Assembly (NCBI RefSeq): GCF_014534645.1
Contig: NZ_JACVQF010000241.1
Location: forward strand, 94,263 to 158,262
Direction of reading: 5' to 3'
DNA from: Streptomyces griseicoloratus
GTDB taxonomy: Bacteria > Actinomycetota > Actinomycetes > Streptomycetales > Streptomycetaceae
DNA: 64,000 bases
This document shows, piece by piece, positions 17,986 to 29,345 of the stretch. The notes below the pieces were generated by a model. The model saw only the letters and a list, made by a program, of their open reading frames with translations. It had not been told where the DNA came from and did no database searches. The stretch's first letter is position 1; each line of letters starts with the position of its first letter. The position numbers and the translations under genes are program-made.

Positions 17986-19187
17986 AACACCTGCCGGGAC
18001 GAGACGGCCGAGGAGGCCCTGGTGTTCGCGCAGGGCTCCACGACGGCCACCGCCCCGAGCTCGTCCGCGTCCCCGCGGATGCCCACGCACATGCCGTCCC
18101 GCTGTTCCGGCCGCAGCCGCCAGCCGTCCCCGCCCTCGGCCCGCTCGATGCGGAAGAGCTGGGAGCGGCCTGGAGCGGCGCAGTTGTTCCAGGGTTCGAG
18201 CATGTTCCGGAAGGCGCCGTCGTCCAGGACGGTGAGGCAGCCGGTGTCCTCCACCGGGTGGTCCCACTGGATGCGGTACGTCCCGTCGTCCGCCTTCAGC
18301 AGGTGTGTCTCCGGCGGTACGGCCTCGCCGCACGGCCGTTGCACCGCGACCACCTTGGACTCGCCGCTCTCGGCGCGCACCTGACCATCGGTCAGGCACA
18401 AGCCGGACGCCCGGACCGGCCGGATCCGCGACAGTCCGGGCGCGGGGCCCGGCCGTGCGGGACCGGCGTCCGGGCTCGTTGCGGCCTCCGGCGTCTGCCA
18501 TGCCCCCGCCGCCTCGGACGCCCCCGACCGGCCGGCCGTCACCGTCGGCCCCCGGTCGCCCGTGTCCCCGGTGGCCGGGGGATTCCCGTCCTCCGGGAAC
18601 AGCACCAAGGCACCGATGACCAGCAGGGCAACCGTGCTGAGCGAGGCCACGGCGGCGAGGGAGGCGGTACGGGTGCGACTGCCGGCGTCGTCGGTGTGCC
18701 GACCGGACGGCTTGCGGGCGTCGGGCGACCCGGCGGAAGTCATGGACTCCGCGGCGTGCGCGGCCCCCGTGGCTTCCGCAGGGCCGGTGGAGCCCGCGGG
18801 CCCTGCGGACCCCTCGGCCCCCTCGAAGCCGTCAGGCCCCTCGGAGCCGTCTGACCCCGCAGGCCCCACGGACGCCGCGCCCTCGCGTTCCGAGTCCGAT
18901 GCCGAGGCCAGCCGTTCCCGGGCCGCCAGCCACAGGGACGCGTCGCCCTCCGCCCCGCAGGCCCGGACGAGCGCGGTGACGAGTTCGGCGCGCGGCAGCG
19001 CCTCCCGCCGCAGGACGTCCGCGACGGTGCTGCGGGCGAGGACGTCACCCCGCTCGGCGGCCTTCTGCTCCAGCTGACGGTAGGTCAGCCCACTGCGCTC
19101 CTTGAGCCGCCGCAGCAGAGCGACGAACTCGGCCGGGGTGCGCGCGGCCCCTGGATCTAACTCCCCGGTGCCCCGCTTGATCGTCAT
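17967..19187 (-). CDS. Membrane-bound HTH regulator-like protein with collagen-like linker and trefoil domain
   Basis: A 406-residue protein. Residues about 15-95 form an XRE-like helix-turn-helix (LTYRQLEQKAAERGDVLARSTVADVLRR), as in Streptomyces proteins that pair HTH with a sensor. Residues 108-137 are ten Gly-X-X triplets in perfect register. A single membrane helix lies at about 176-197 (ASLAAVASLSTVALLVIGALVLF). The outer part, about 255-404, has QxW-less trefoil-like repeats with cysteines (ASGLCLTDG, TGCLTVLDD, GMCVGIRG), resembling ricin-type lectins. The ATG at 19187 is preferred to 19238. Target genes and ligand are unknown. Confidence 0.75.
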   Translation of the reverse strand: MTIKRGTGELDPGAARTPAEFVALLRRLKERSGLTYRQLEQKAAERGDVLARSTVADVLRREALPRAELVTALVRACGAEGDASLWLAARERLASASDSEREGAASVGPAGSDGSEGPDGFEGAEGSAGPAGSTGPAEATGAAHAAESMTSAGSPDARKPSGRHTDDAGSRTRTASLAAVASLSTVALLVIGALVLFPEDGNPPATGDTGDRGPTVTAGRSGASEAAGAWQTPEAATSPDAGPARPGPAPGLSRIRPVRASGLCLTDGQVRAESGESKVVAVQRPCGEAVPPETHLLKADDGTYRIQWDHPVEDTGCLTVLDDGAFRNMLEPWNNCAAPGRSQLFRIERAEGGDGWRLRPEQRDGMCVGIRGDADELGAVAVVEPCANTRASSAVSSRQVFLIGPG

Positions 19188-19434
19188 GCGGTCATTGTGA
19201 TCCCGGTCGTCACGGCCGACAACCCCCGTCCCGGCCACGTCGCGAGGCCCCCGCCGTACCGCCCGGACAAGTGCTGACCAGCCAGGACATCAACGCCCCT
19301 GTCCCGGACAGCCGAAACCGTTGCCGGACAGGACCCCGCGGCCCAGTCTCGTTGGCGGCGCGACGGCCGGACCCACGGGGGTGGACCGGCCGCGCGCCCC
19401 GCACACCGCCGACGCCCCGAAGAGGAGCCACCAC

Positions 19435-20196
19435 ATGCGTACGCACGCCCCGCACATCCGCACCCGCACCCGCCTCGCCCAGAACGCGTTGCTCACCGGC
19501 GCCCTCGGGGGAGCGCTGGTGCTGGCCGGCCTGGCGGAACCGAGCTGGGCCGCCACATCCGCCGCGAAGTACCCGGGCCAGGTGAAGTGCCCCAAGGGCG
19601 ACTACCAGCTCTGCATCGACGGCGGCCCCGGCGGCTTCACCATCAAGGGCAGGACGTTCTCCGGCCACGCCAACGCCATCCTGCTGCGCAACGTCTCGAA
19701 CGTCACCGTCTCGGGCAACACCTTCAAGAACCTCAGCGGCAGCACCGGCTTCGCCGGGGTCCACGTGCAGAACTCCTCCGGCATCAAGATCCGGAACAAC
19801 ACCTTCTCCGGGCTCCGCAACGGCGGCAAGATGCACGGGGTCTACATGGTCAGGACCTCGGGCAGCACCATCACCGGCAACACGTTCTCGTCCATCAGCG
19901 GCGACCCCGTCCGCATCCGCAACGCCAGCAGCCGCAACACCGTGAGCGACAACACCTTCACCAAGTCCGGCACCTACGCCCTCTTCAGCGAGTGGGGCCG
20001 GCTGGAGAAGGGCGAGACCTGCGGCCGCGACAACGTCTTCAAGAACAACAAGTACGCCCCCGGCGGCTACGGCGGAAAGAAGATCAGCCTCATCAAGTGG
20101 GGCGGCCTCGGCGGCGGCAGCACCGGCATCGAGCTCGACTGGAACCGCTGCAAGAAGGCGAGCATCGTCAACAAGGGCGGCAACAAGAAGCTCTGA
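19435..20196 (+). CDS. Secreted right-handed beta-helix protein
   Basis: A 253-residue exported protein. AGAGGAG ribosome site before the ATG; signal peptide about residues 1-39 ending PSWA-ATS. The body has repeating turns of the NosD/pectate-lyase type: NVSNVTVSGNTFKNL, GIKIRNNTFSGL, GSTITGNTFSSI, NTVSDNTFTKSG, each about 22-25 residues with asparagine ladders. Such folds bind or cleave polysaccharides; no clear pectate-lyase calcium or arginine site is visible, so the activity is open. It is divergent from the HTH/trefoil gene, 247 bases away. Confidence 0.85.
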   Translation: MRTHAPHIRTRTRLAQNALLTGALGGALVLAGLAEPSWAATSAAKYPGQVKCPKGDYQLCIDGGPGGFTIKGRTFSGHANAILLRNVSNVTVSGNTFKNLSGSTGFAGVHVQNSSGIKIRNNTFSGLRNGGKMHGVYMVRTSGSTITGNTFSSISGDPVRIRNASSRNTVSDNTFTKSGTYALFSEWGRLEKGETCGRDNVFKNNKYAPGGYGGKKISLIKWGGLGGGSTGIELDWNRCKKASIVNKGGNKKL

Positions 20197-20218
20197 CCGG
20201 CAGCGGGCCGGCCCGCCG

Positions 20219-21673
20219 TCACGCCCCGGTGCCCGCGGCCTCCCGCACCTCCGGCGACTGGAGCCGCCCGGCCGTGCGCTCCGCCGTGCGGCGGGCCCAC
20301 GCGCCGGTGGTCACGGCGCCGAGCACCAGGACCACGAGGCCGCACCCGGCGATGATCCACCAGCCGGGCCGGGCGGCGGAGACGAAGGCGTCCCGGTACG
20401 ACGACGCGCCCACGCCCGCCGCCAGCACCGCGCCGACCACCGCCACGCCCAGGGTCTGGCCCAGCTGACGGCTGGTGGAGGCGACGGCGGCGGCCACCCC
20501 GGCCTGGGCGCGGGGCATGCCGGAGACCGCGGTGTTGGTGATCGGCGCGTTGACGAAGCCGAAGCCGACGCCGAAGAGGACGTACCCGGCGAAGAGGGCG
20601 ACGTCCGACGTCTCCGCGTCGAACGCCGCGAACAGCACCCCGCTCACGGTCATCGCGCCGCCCGCGACCAGCAGCGACGGCCGCGGGCCCCGGCTGCCGA
20701 CCAGCCGTCCGGACAGCGGGGCGCACAGGAAGGTCGGCACGGCCATCGGCAGCATCCACAGACCGGCGTGCAGGGCGCTCAGCCCGCGCACGTTCTGCAG
20801 GTACAGCGTGGACAGGAACAGGAAGCCGCCCAGCGCGGCGAAGGCGCCGACCGCGATCACCGTGGCCCCGCTGAACGGTGCCGACCGGAAGAAGCGCAGG
20901 TCGACGAGGGGCTCGGCGCGCCGCGGCTCGTACCAGAGCAGGCCGGCCAGCGCGGCCAGCGCCACCGCCGCGAAGGGCACCACCGCCGCCGCTCCCGCGT
21001 TCGGCGCCTCGATGATCGCGTACGTCAGACAGGCGAACAGCACGATCACGAGCAGCTGGCCCACCGGGTCCGGGCGGCGGGCCCTCGGCGCCCGGGACTC
21101 GGGAACGAAGCGCAGTGTGAGCAGGAGTGCGGCCAGGCCCACCGGCAGGTTGATCCAGAAGATCGACCGCCAGCCGACCGACTCCACGAGCAGTCCGCCC
21201 ACCAGGGGGCCCGCGGCCATGGAGATGCCGACGACCGCGCCCCACACGCCGATCGCACGGGCGCGCTCGCGCGGGTCGGTGAAGGTGTTGGTGATGATCG
21301 ACATGGCGACGGGGTTGAGCATCGAACCGCCCACCGCCTGCACCATCCGGAACACGACCAGCGCCGACAGGTCCGGCGCGAGCGAGCACAGCAGCGAGCC
21401 GACGGTGAAGACGACCAGGCCCGCCATGAAGACCCGTTTGCGACCGATCCGGTCGGCGGTGGAGCCGGCGAGCATCAGCAGCGCGGCCAGCACCAGCGTG
21501 TACGCGTCGATCGCCCACTGGAGCCCGGACGTGCTCGCGTCCAGATCGCGCTGCATGGCCGGCAGGGCGACGTTCAGCACGGTGTTGTCGAGGCTCACGA
21601 TCAGCAGGCTCATGCAGCAGATGGCGAGCACGAGCAGACGTCGGCGGTGGGAGAGCTCGGGCATGGTCTCCAT
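20219..21673 (-). CDS. MFS drug exporter, DHA2 (EmrB/QacA) type
   Basis: A 484-residue transporter with about 14 membrane helices. Diagnostic motifs: motif D1 near the start (LDNTVLNVALPAMQRDL), motif A ADRIGRKRVF, and motif C GPLVGGLLVESVGWRSIFWINLPVG. It exports drugs or metabolites using the proton gradient. An in-frame ATG at 21664 is an alternative start. It is divergent from dus with a 98-base spacer containing TTAACTAATGACTGTTA, an AT-rich stretch that is unusual here and may hold its promoter or operator. No regulator gene is adjacent. Confidence 0.9.
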   Translation of the reverse strand: METMPELSHRRRLLVLAICCMSLLIVSLDNTVLNVALPAMQRDLDASTSGLQWAIDAYTLVLAALLMLAGSTADRIGRKRVFMAGLVVFTVGSLLCSLAPDLSALVVFRMVQAVGGSMLNPVAMSIITNTFTDPRERARAIGVWGAVVGISMAAGPLVGGLLVESVGWRSIFWINLPVGLAALLLTLRFVPESRAPRARRPDPVGQLLVIVLFACLTYAIIEAPNAGAAAVVPFAAVALAALAGLLWYEPRRAEPLVDLRFFRSAPFSGATVIAVGAFAALGGFLFLSTLYLQNVRGLSALHAGLWMLPMAVPTFLCAPLSGRLVGSRGPRPSLLVAGGAMTVSGVLFAAFDAETSDVALFAGYVLFGVGFGFVNAPITNTAVSGMPRAQAGVAAAVASTSRQLGQTLGVAVVGAVLAAGVGASSYRDAFVSAARPGWWIIAGCGLVVLVLGAVTTGAWARRTAERTAGRLQSPEVREAAGTGA

Positions 21674-21771
21674 CGTACGCCGATTTCGATAGTGCGGTTA
21701 ACTAATGACTGTTACATGATCTTGCGGCCCGTGCGTGCCGGGCACCGCCCCGCATACGGAACAATGGAGAG

Positions 21772-22938
21772 ATGTCCACGCCCACCACGCCCACCGCGCC
21801 CGTCGTGAACCCGCCGCTGCGGATCGGTCCGCACCCCGTCGCACCGCCCGTGGTGCTGGCGCCCATGGCCGGGATCACCAACGCGCCCTTCCGCACGCTG
21901 TGCCGGGAGTTCAGCGGGGGCAAGGGCCTGTTCGTGAGCGAGATGATCACGACCCGGGCGCTGGTCGAGCGCAACGAGAAGACCATGCAGCTCATCCGCT
22001 TCGACGCGACCGAGACGCCGCGCTCGATCCAGCTGTACGGCGTGGACCCCGCGACCGTCGGCAAGGCCGTCCGCATGATCGCGGAGGAGGACCTCGCCGA
22101 CCACATCGACCTCAACTTCGGCTGCCCGGTGCCCAAGGTCACCAGGAAGGGCGGCGGCTCGGCCCTCCCGTACAAGCGGAACCTGCTGCGGGCCATCCTG
22201 CGCGAGGCCGTGAGCGGCGCCGGTGACCTGCCGGTCACGATGAAGATGCGCAAGGGCATCGACGACGACCACCTCACCTACCTCGACGCCGGTCGGATCG
22301 CCGTCGAGGAGGGCGTGACCGCCATCGCCCTGCACGGCCGCACCACCGCCCAGCACTACGGCGGCACCGCCGACTGGGACGCCATCGCCCGCCTGAAGGA
22401 GCACGTCCCGGAGATCCCGGTGCTCGGCAACGGCGACATCTGGTCCGCCGAGGACGCGCTGCGCATGGTCCGCGAGACCGGCTGCGACGGCGTGGTCGTC
22501 GGCCGCGGCTGCCTGGGCCGGCCGTGGCTCTTCGCCGACCTGGTGGCCGCCTTCGAGGGCCGCCCGGACGCCTTCGTACGGCCCACCCTGCGCGAGGTCG
22601 CCGACGTGATGGTCCGGCACGCCACCCTGCTCGGCGAGTGGATCGGCGACGAGTCCCGCGGGGTGATCGACTTCCGCAAGCACGTGGCCTGGTACCTCAA
22701 GGGCTTCGCGGTGGGCTCCGAGATGCGCAAGCGGCTGGCGGTCACGTCCTCCCTGGCCGAGCTGCGCGCCGGGCTCGACGAACTCGACCTCGACCAGCCC
22801 TGGCCCGCCGGCGCCGACGGCCCCCGCGGCCGCACCTCCGGCAACAACCGGGTGGTCCTGCCCGACGGCTGGCTGAAGGACCCGTACGACTGCGCGGGCA
22901 TCGGCGAGGACGCCGAGCTGGACACCTCCGGCGGCTGA
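21772..22938 (+). CDS. dus: tRNA-dihydrouridine synthase
   Basis: A 388-residue FMN enzyme that reduces uridines in the tRNA D-loop. Seen: LAPMAGITNAPFR (FMN-binding start), LNFGCPVPKVTRKGGGSAL with the catalytic Cys, MKMRKGID, IALHGRTTAQHYGG, and VLGNGDIWSAEDA followed by GRGCLGRPWLF. This is the DusB-type actinobacterial form. Its TGA is followed directly by the stop of the convergent sulfatase-like gene: the two stops form the palindrome TGATCA with no gap. Confidence 0.95.
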   Translation: MSTPTTPTAPVVNPPLRIGPHPVAPPVVLAPMAGITNAPFRTLCREFSGGKGLFVSEMITTRALVERNEKTMQLIRFDATETPRSIQLYGVDPATVGKAVRMIAEEDLADHIDLNFGCPVPKVTRKGGGSALPYKRNLLRAILREAVSGAGDLPVTMKMRKGIDDDHLTYLDAGRIAVEEGVTAIALHGRTTAQHYGGTADWDAIARLKEHVPEIPVLGNGDIWSAEDALRMVRETGCDGVVVGRGCLGRPWLFADLVAAFEGRPDAFVRPTLREVADVMVRHATLLGEWIGDESRGVIDFRKHVAWYLKGFAVGSEMRKRLAVTSSLAELRAGLDELDLDQPWPAGADGPRGRTSGNNRVVLPDGWLKDPYDCAGIGEDAELDTSGG

Positions 22939-24687
22939 TCAGCCCCCCGACGGGTGCGGGACGGAGCCGTACGCCGTCAGGAAGCGGTCCCGGAAGGAAC
23001 TCATCCGCCACACCGGGGCGTCCGGCGCCGGCTTCAGGCCCTCCGTCCAGTTCCAGTCGTCGATCGCGTCGAGCACCTTCGGGTCCCTGGCCACGATCGA
23101 GACCGGCACGTCCCGGCTCGCCCCGTCGCCGCTGACCCGGGCGATGGGCTGGTGGTCGCCGAGGAAGACGAGGACGGTGTCGTCGGTGCCGTAGCGCTCC
23201 AGCCACTCGGTGAGGCTGGTGACCGAGTACTGGACCGACTTCCCGTACTCCTGCCGTGACCGGGTGCCGTCGGCGATGACCTCCGACGGCTTCTCGCCCT
23301 CCCGCGCCACGGCGTCGAAGACCGAACCGTCGCCCAGCTCGTCCCAGCCGACCATCCTCGGGATCGGCGCCCAGGGCTGGTGGCTGGAGGTCAGGATGAT
23401 CTCCGCCATCAGCGGCCTGTCGCGCTTCCTGCCGTGCTCCAGGCGCTGGAACGCCTCCAGGGCGTACTGGTCCGGCATCGTCGACCAGCTGAACTTCGGC
23501 CCTTCGTACCCCATGCCGAACGCGTCGTAGACCTTGTCGAGCCCGTACCACTCCGCCTCCGGCCAGGCCTTCTGCACGCCCGGCATGACACCGACCGTGT
23601 CCCAGTCGCCGGTCTTCTCGAACGCCTTGGTGAGGGTGAGGTGGTCGCCGGCGGTCACGGTGCGGTAGCGCTGCTGGTTGTCGACCCACAGGCCCGACAG
23701 GAACGTGGAGTGGCCGAGCCAGCTGCTGCCGCCGTACGTCGCCGACGTCAGCCAGCCGCTGCGGGCGCGGAAGCCCGCCCCGGCCAGCGCCTTCGTCCGC
23801 GCGTCGAGCACGCGGCCGACACCGGGTGCCATGACCGGGTCCTCGACGGCACTGCGGCCGTAGCTCTCGATGAACGCGAAGATCACGTCCTTGCCGCGCA
23901 GGTCGGGGACCAGCTCCTCGCCGGGCGTGGCGCCGAAGCGGTCCGCCTCCGCCTCCTTCTCGAACGCCGCCTCGTCCCGCAGCGTGTCCACCACCCGGTG
24001 CGCCTGCGCCTCGAGTGCCGCGGAGGCGCTCCTGGTGGCGACCGGCACGCCGAAGGTCTGCACGCCGAGCGCCACGCAGGTCATCCACACGGTGGCCGCC
24101 ATCAGCGCCCCCCGGGCCGCCCGCTCCCGGTGCGCGGCGAGCAGCTCGCCCAGCCTGACCGCCGCCAGCGCCGTGAGCAGCGGCAGCAGTACCACCAGCG
24201 CGACGGCGCCCACCGCGGCCCAGGCCGCCACCGCACCGCCCATCGAGTCCGCCACGTACGACTGGGCATCGTCCAGCAGCCCCCAGTCCAGGACGACGTT
24301 GAAGCCCCGCCCCAGGTACTCGGTGAAGCCCATGTCGAGCACGTTCAGCACGGTCAGCGCGCCGAGGCCGGCCCCGAACAGCGCTGCCGCCACCAGCCGC
24401 GCCACGCGGGGCAGACAGAGCAGCAGCACGGCCCCGACGACCGCCTCCACCGGGATCCGGGCGAACCGGTTCGGCTGCAGGGCGGCGAGGGTGTTCGGCA
24501 GCAGCAGCGCGCCGAGCACGAGAGCGGCCGCGAGGACGGTGACGGTCCGGCGCAGCACCCGGGCGGCGGTGGGACGGCGGGCGCGCCAGGCGTCGCGCCG
24601 CCGGGTGAGGCGGGTCCTGAGGGCGCGCAGTCCGGGGGTGTCGTCGGCCGTGCGCGGTGGCGGGCGGAAGTGCGTGAAGACAGGCAC
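22939..24687 (-). CDS. Membrane sulfatase-fold enzyme (LTA synthase / phosphoglycerol transferase-like)
   Basis: A 582-residue protein. The GTG at 24687 has a GGAAGGA ribosome site nine bases upstream, favouring it over the frame opening at 24870. Residues about 35-250 contain roughly five membrane helices; the rest is an extracellular alkaline-phosphatase/sulfatase fold with DVIFAFIESYGRS (metal Glu), YGGSSWLGHSTFLSG (candidate Ser nucleophile, usually Thr) and FLGDHQP (metal Asp/His). Relatives transfer phosphoglycerol to cell-envelope polymers. Convergent with dus. Confidence 0.8.
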   Translation of the reverse strand: MPVFTHFRPPPRTADDTPGLRALRTRLTRRRDAWRARRPTAARVLRRTVTVLAAALVLGALLLPNTLAALQPNRFARIPVEAVVGAVLLLCLPRVARLVAAALFGAGLGALTVLNVLDMGFTEYLGRGFNVVLDWGLLDDAQSYVADSMGGAVAAWAAVGAVALVVLLPLLTALAAVRLGELLAAHRERAARGALMAATVWMTCVALGVQTFGVPVATRSASAALEAQAHRVVDTLRDEAAFEKEAEADRFGATPGEELVPDLRGKDVIFAFIESYGRSAVEDPVMAPGVGRVLDARTKALAGAGFRARSGWLTSATYGGSSWLGHSTFLSGLWVDNQQRYRTVTAGDHLTLTKAFEKTGDWDTVGVMPGVQKAWPEAEWYGLDKVYDAFGMGYEGPKFSWSTMPDQYALEAFQRLEHGRKRDRPLMAEIILTSSHQPWAPIPRMVGWDELGDGSVFDAVAREGEKPSEVIADGTRSRQEYGKSVQYSVTSLTEWLERYGTDDTVLVFLGDHQPIARVSGDGASRDVPVSIVARDPKVLDAIDDWNWTEGLKPAPDAPVWRMSSFRDRFLTAYGSVPHPSGG

Positions 24688-24885
24688 CCGGGGGTCCTTC
24701 CGTACGAAACCCGTTGGACGGCGGACCCGACGTGGGGGTTCGGGCCCGCCGCCCTGTCTTACGTCCGGTCCGCACGCTGTGTTCAGCCTGCTGCGGCCGT
24801 GTCCGGATCGCGTCCGGGACAGGTCCGCATGGTGAAATCCGGCTCGCTGTGGCAGCGTGATTCTCGCCACCCTTGATAAGGGTTG

Positions 24886-24899
24886 CGCTCAGATGAGCG
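24886..24899. promoter_or_regulatory. Inverted repeat CGCTCA-GA-TGAGCG
   Basis: First copy of a 6-2-6 inverted repeat. The same arms recur 101 bases away with a different centre, which suggests an operator rather than chance. The protein that would bind is not encoded nearby. Confidence 0.45.
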
Positions 24900-24929
24900 G
24901 ATCTTCGGCGAGTGCACTTCTCCAAGGGG

Positions 24930-24944
24930 TGGCACTCAGTGCCA
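24930..24944. promoter_or_regulatory. Perfect palindrome TGGCACT-C-AGTGCCA
   Basis: A perfect 7-1-7 palindrome midway in the ppdK leader region. It has the form of a dimeric repressor or activator site. I cannot assign a regulator family. Confidence 0.45.
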
Positions 24945-24986
24945 GACCTTGATCGTTCATCGATCGAACTCAGACGTGGATAACGG

Positions 24987-25000
24987 CGCTCAATTGAGCG
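24987..25000. promoter_or_regulatory. Inverted repeat CGCTCA-AT-TGAGCG
   Basis: Second copy of the CGCTCANNTGAGCG element, here a perfect 14-base palindrome, about 200 bases before the ppdK start. Confidence 0.45.
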
Positions 25001-25203
25001 GTCAGACGAGCCTTGAGGAGGTTGATTCGTTCAAGAAGTGAAAACACAAGCCTTCGGTCGCTTGCCAAGCCTTGACTTTCGATCCGCTGGCGGACGAGTG
25101 GTTACAGGCGCATGACGCGCAAGTGGACGTACCCATGAGCCTTTGATCTGGGTACATTCCTCGCCGTCAGGGCAGCCACCGCGTCCTCGAGGAGTCGAGA
25201 CCC

Positions 25204-27951
<2,748 letters not shown>

Positions 27952-27973
27952 CCCCTCGCGGGCACGCTGGACC

Positions 27974-28026
27974 CCGGAGCCGTCGTCTGTCACCCGACCA
28001 CCCTCACCGATCGGCGACGGCTCCGG
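27974..28026. terminator. Terminator after ppdK
   Basis: Inverted arms CCGGAGCCGTCG (27974-27985) and CGACGGCTCCGG (28015-28026), a perfect 12-bp stem enclosing 29 bases, starting 22 bases after the ppdK stop. Confidence 0.75.
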
Positions 28027-28035
28027 ATCACGGAG

Positions 28036-28071
28036 AGAGGGCGGCACCCCGTGCGGGGGGAGCCGCCCTCT
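28036..28071. terminator. Second hairpin between ppdK and the PhoX-like gene
   Basis: Arms AGAGGGCGGC and GCCGCCCTCT (perfect 10 bp) around a 16-base loop, ending nine bases before the stop of the convergent PhoX-like gene, whose terminator it probably is. Confidence 0.75.
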
Positions 28072-28080
28072 TCCGTTGCG

Positions 28081-29244
28081 CTACGCCCGGAAGGGGCCCG
28101 TCACCTCGTACGTGATCCCGCCCGAGGAACTGCCGGTCGTGCCGCGCTGGCTGGAGAAGTACAGCCGCGTGCCGTCGGGGGAGAACGCCGGGCCCGTGAT
28201 CTCCGAGCCGGACTGGCCGTCGATGCGCAGGAACGGGGTGATCACGTCGTCCGGGGTGATCACGCAGATCTCCATGTTGCCGCCGTCCTCCGCGACGAAC
28301 AGGTCGCCGGAGGCGGAGCCGGTGACGTTGTCCACGCCGGTCAGCGGGGCCGTGCCGGACGTCACCAGGGAGTCGTCGTAGGCCAGTTCGATGGTCTGGG
28401 CGGCCGCGTTGTACTGCCAGACGCGGTTGTCGCCCTTGGTGGTGAACCAGCAGGTGTCGTTCGCGTAGTAGCAGCCCTCGCCGCCGTTGAAGCGCTTGGC
28501 GCCGGAGACCTGGCTGCGGGTGGCGGTGGCGCCGGACGGGTCCGGGACCCTCGCCCACGTCACCGGGCCGCTCGTGGCCGTGCCCGCGACCAGCACCTCC
28601 AGGGTGCCGGAGGACAGGTCGCCCCAGGTCGTCGGGCGGAAGCGGTAGAAGCAGCCGTCGGTGACGTCCTCCGTGAGGTAGACGACCCTCCGGACCGGGT
28701 CGGCGGCCGCGGCCTCGTGCTTGAAGCGGCCCATGGCGTCGCGGCGGACGGCGGCCTTCACACCCCAGGGGTCGGTCTCGTAGACGTACCCGCGGTCGAC
28801 CTCCTCGCAGGACAGCCAGGTGTTCCAGGGGGTCTTGCCGCCGGCGCAGTTCTGGCGGGTGTTCGACAGCACGCGGTACGCCGACGTGATCGCCCCGGTG
28901 GCCGAGAACTTCACCGCGCTCGCGCCGCCGGAGGGGTTGATCTCCGAGTTCGACACGTAGATCCAGCCCGTGCCGTCGGCGTAACAGGCGCCGCCGTCGG
29001 GGGCGTTGTGCCAGGTGTACGACGTGCCGGGGACCTTCTGGCCGGAACGGGCGATGACGCGGGAGGTGAAGCCGCTGGGGAGTCTGATGCCGTTCGCGTC
29101 CGGCGAGCCCAGCGGGCCGTACGGGCCCGTGCCGGGCTGGGCGGGGGCGGCGTACGCGGCGCCGCGCCACAGGGTGCCGCCGAGGACGGCGGAGGAGCCG
29201 CCGAGGGCGACCGCACGCAGCAGGGTACGACGTTCCACTTTCAC
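28081..29244 (-). CDS. Tat-exported PhoX-like phosphatase (DUF839)
   Basis: A 387-residue beta-propeller protein. The twin-arginine signal ERRTLLRAVALGGS leads to a hydrophobic core and AYAAPA cleavage. The PWNTWLSCEE segment is the PhoX hallmark (Cys/Glu near the iron-calcium cluster), followed by DAMGRFKHEAAA, DGCFYRFRP and DNVTGSASGDLFVAEDGGNMEI. PhoX enzymes are extracellular alkaline phosphatases of the phosphate-starvation response. The protein is shorter than classical PhoX (about 450 or more), as is usual for the actinobacterial branch. PHO-box-like repeats lie upstream. Confidence 0.8.
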   Translation of the reverse strand: MKVERRTLLRAVALGGSSAVLGGTLWRGAAYAAPAQPGTGPYGPLGSPDANGIRLPSGFTSRVIARSGQKVPGTSYTWHNAPDGGACYADGTGWIYVSNSEINPSGGASAVKFSATGAITSAYRVLSNTRQNCAGGKTPWNTWLSCEEVDRGYVYETDPWGVKAAVRRDAMGRFKHEAAAADPVRRVVYLTEDVTDGCFYRFRPTTWGDLSSGTLEVLVAGTATSGPVTWARVPDPSGATATRSQVSGAKRFNGGEGCYYANDTCWFTTKGDNRVWQYNAAAQTIELAYDDSLVTSGTAPLTGVDNVTGSASGDLFVAEDGGNMEICVITPDDVITPFLRIDGQSGSEITGPAFSPDGTRLYFSSQRGTTGSSSGGITYEVTGPFRA

Positions 29245-29316
29245 TCCAGGGGTGCCGTGACCGCCCCGCCGCCGGGTGACGGCGGGGTCGCGCGATCACG
29301 GACCCTAGGGGAGTGG

Positions 29317-29344
29317 GGTTGACGGGTCATGGACAAACGGTGAC
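29317..29344 (-). promoter_or_regulatory. PHO-box-like direct repeats upstream of the PhoX-like gene
   Basis: On the minus strand GTCACCG, GTCCATG and GTCAACC begin 10 and 11 bases apart, roughly the 11-base spacing of PhoP direct-repeat units (consensus G[G/T]TCA). They end about 73 bases before the gene start. The match is partial, so this is a weak call. Confidence 0.35.
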
Positions 29345-29345
29345 G

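Larger units (their letters stand above)
24688..25203. other. 516-base regulatory region upstream of ppdK
   Basis: A gene-free stretch between the divergent sulfatase-like gene and ppdK, less GC-rich than its surroundings. It contains a pair of 14-base inverted repeats CGCTCANNTGAGCG (24886-24899 and 24987-25000), a perfect palindrome at 24930-24944, several TTGA-type hexamers, and a TACATT (25153-25158) that could be a -10 element about 45 bases before the ppdK GTG. No RNA gene or protein gene is convincing. Confidence 0.6.

Noticed and set aside
17557-18384. Plus-strand frame through the repeat region as a gene
   Set aside because: It lacks a ribosome site, is low-complexity, and runs antisense into the HTH/trefoil gene.
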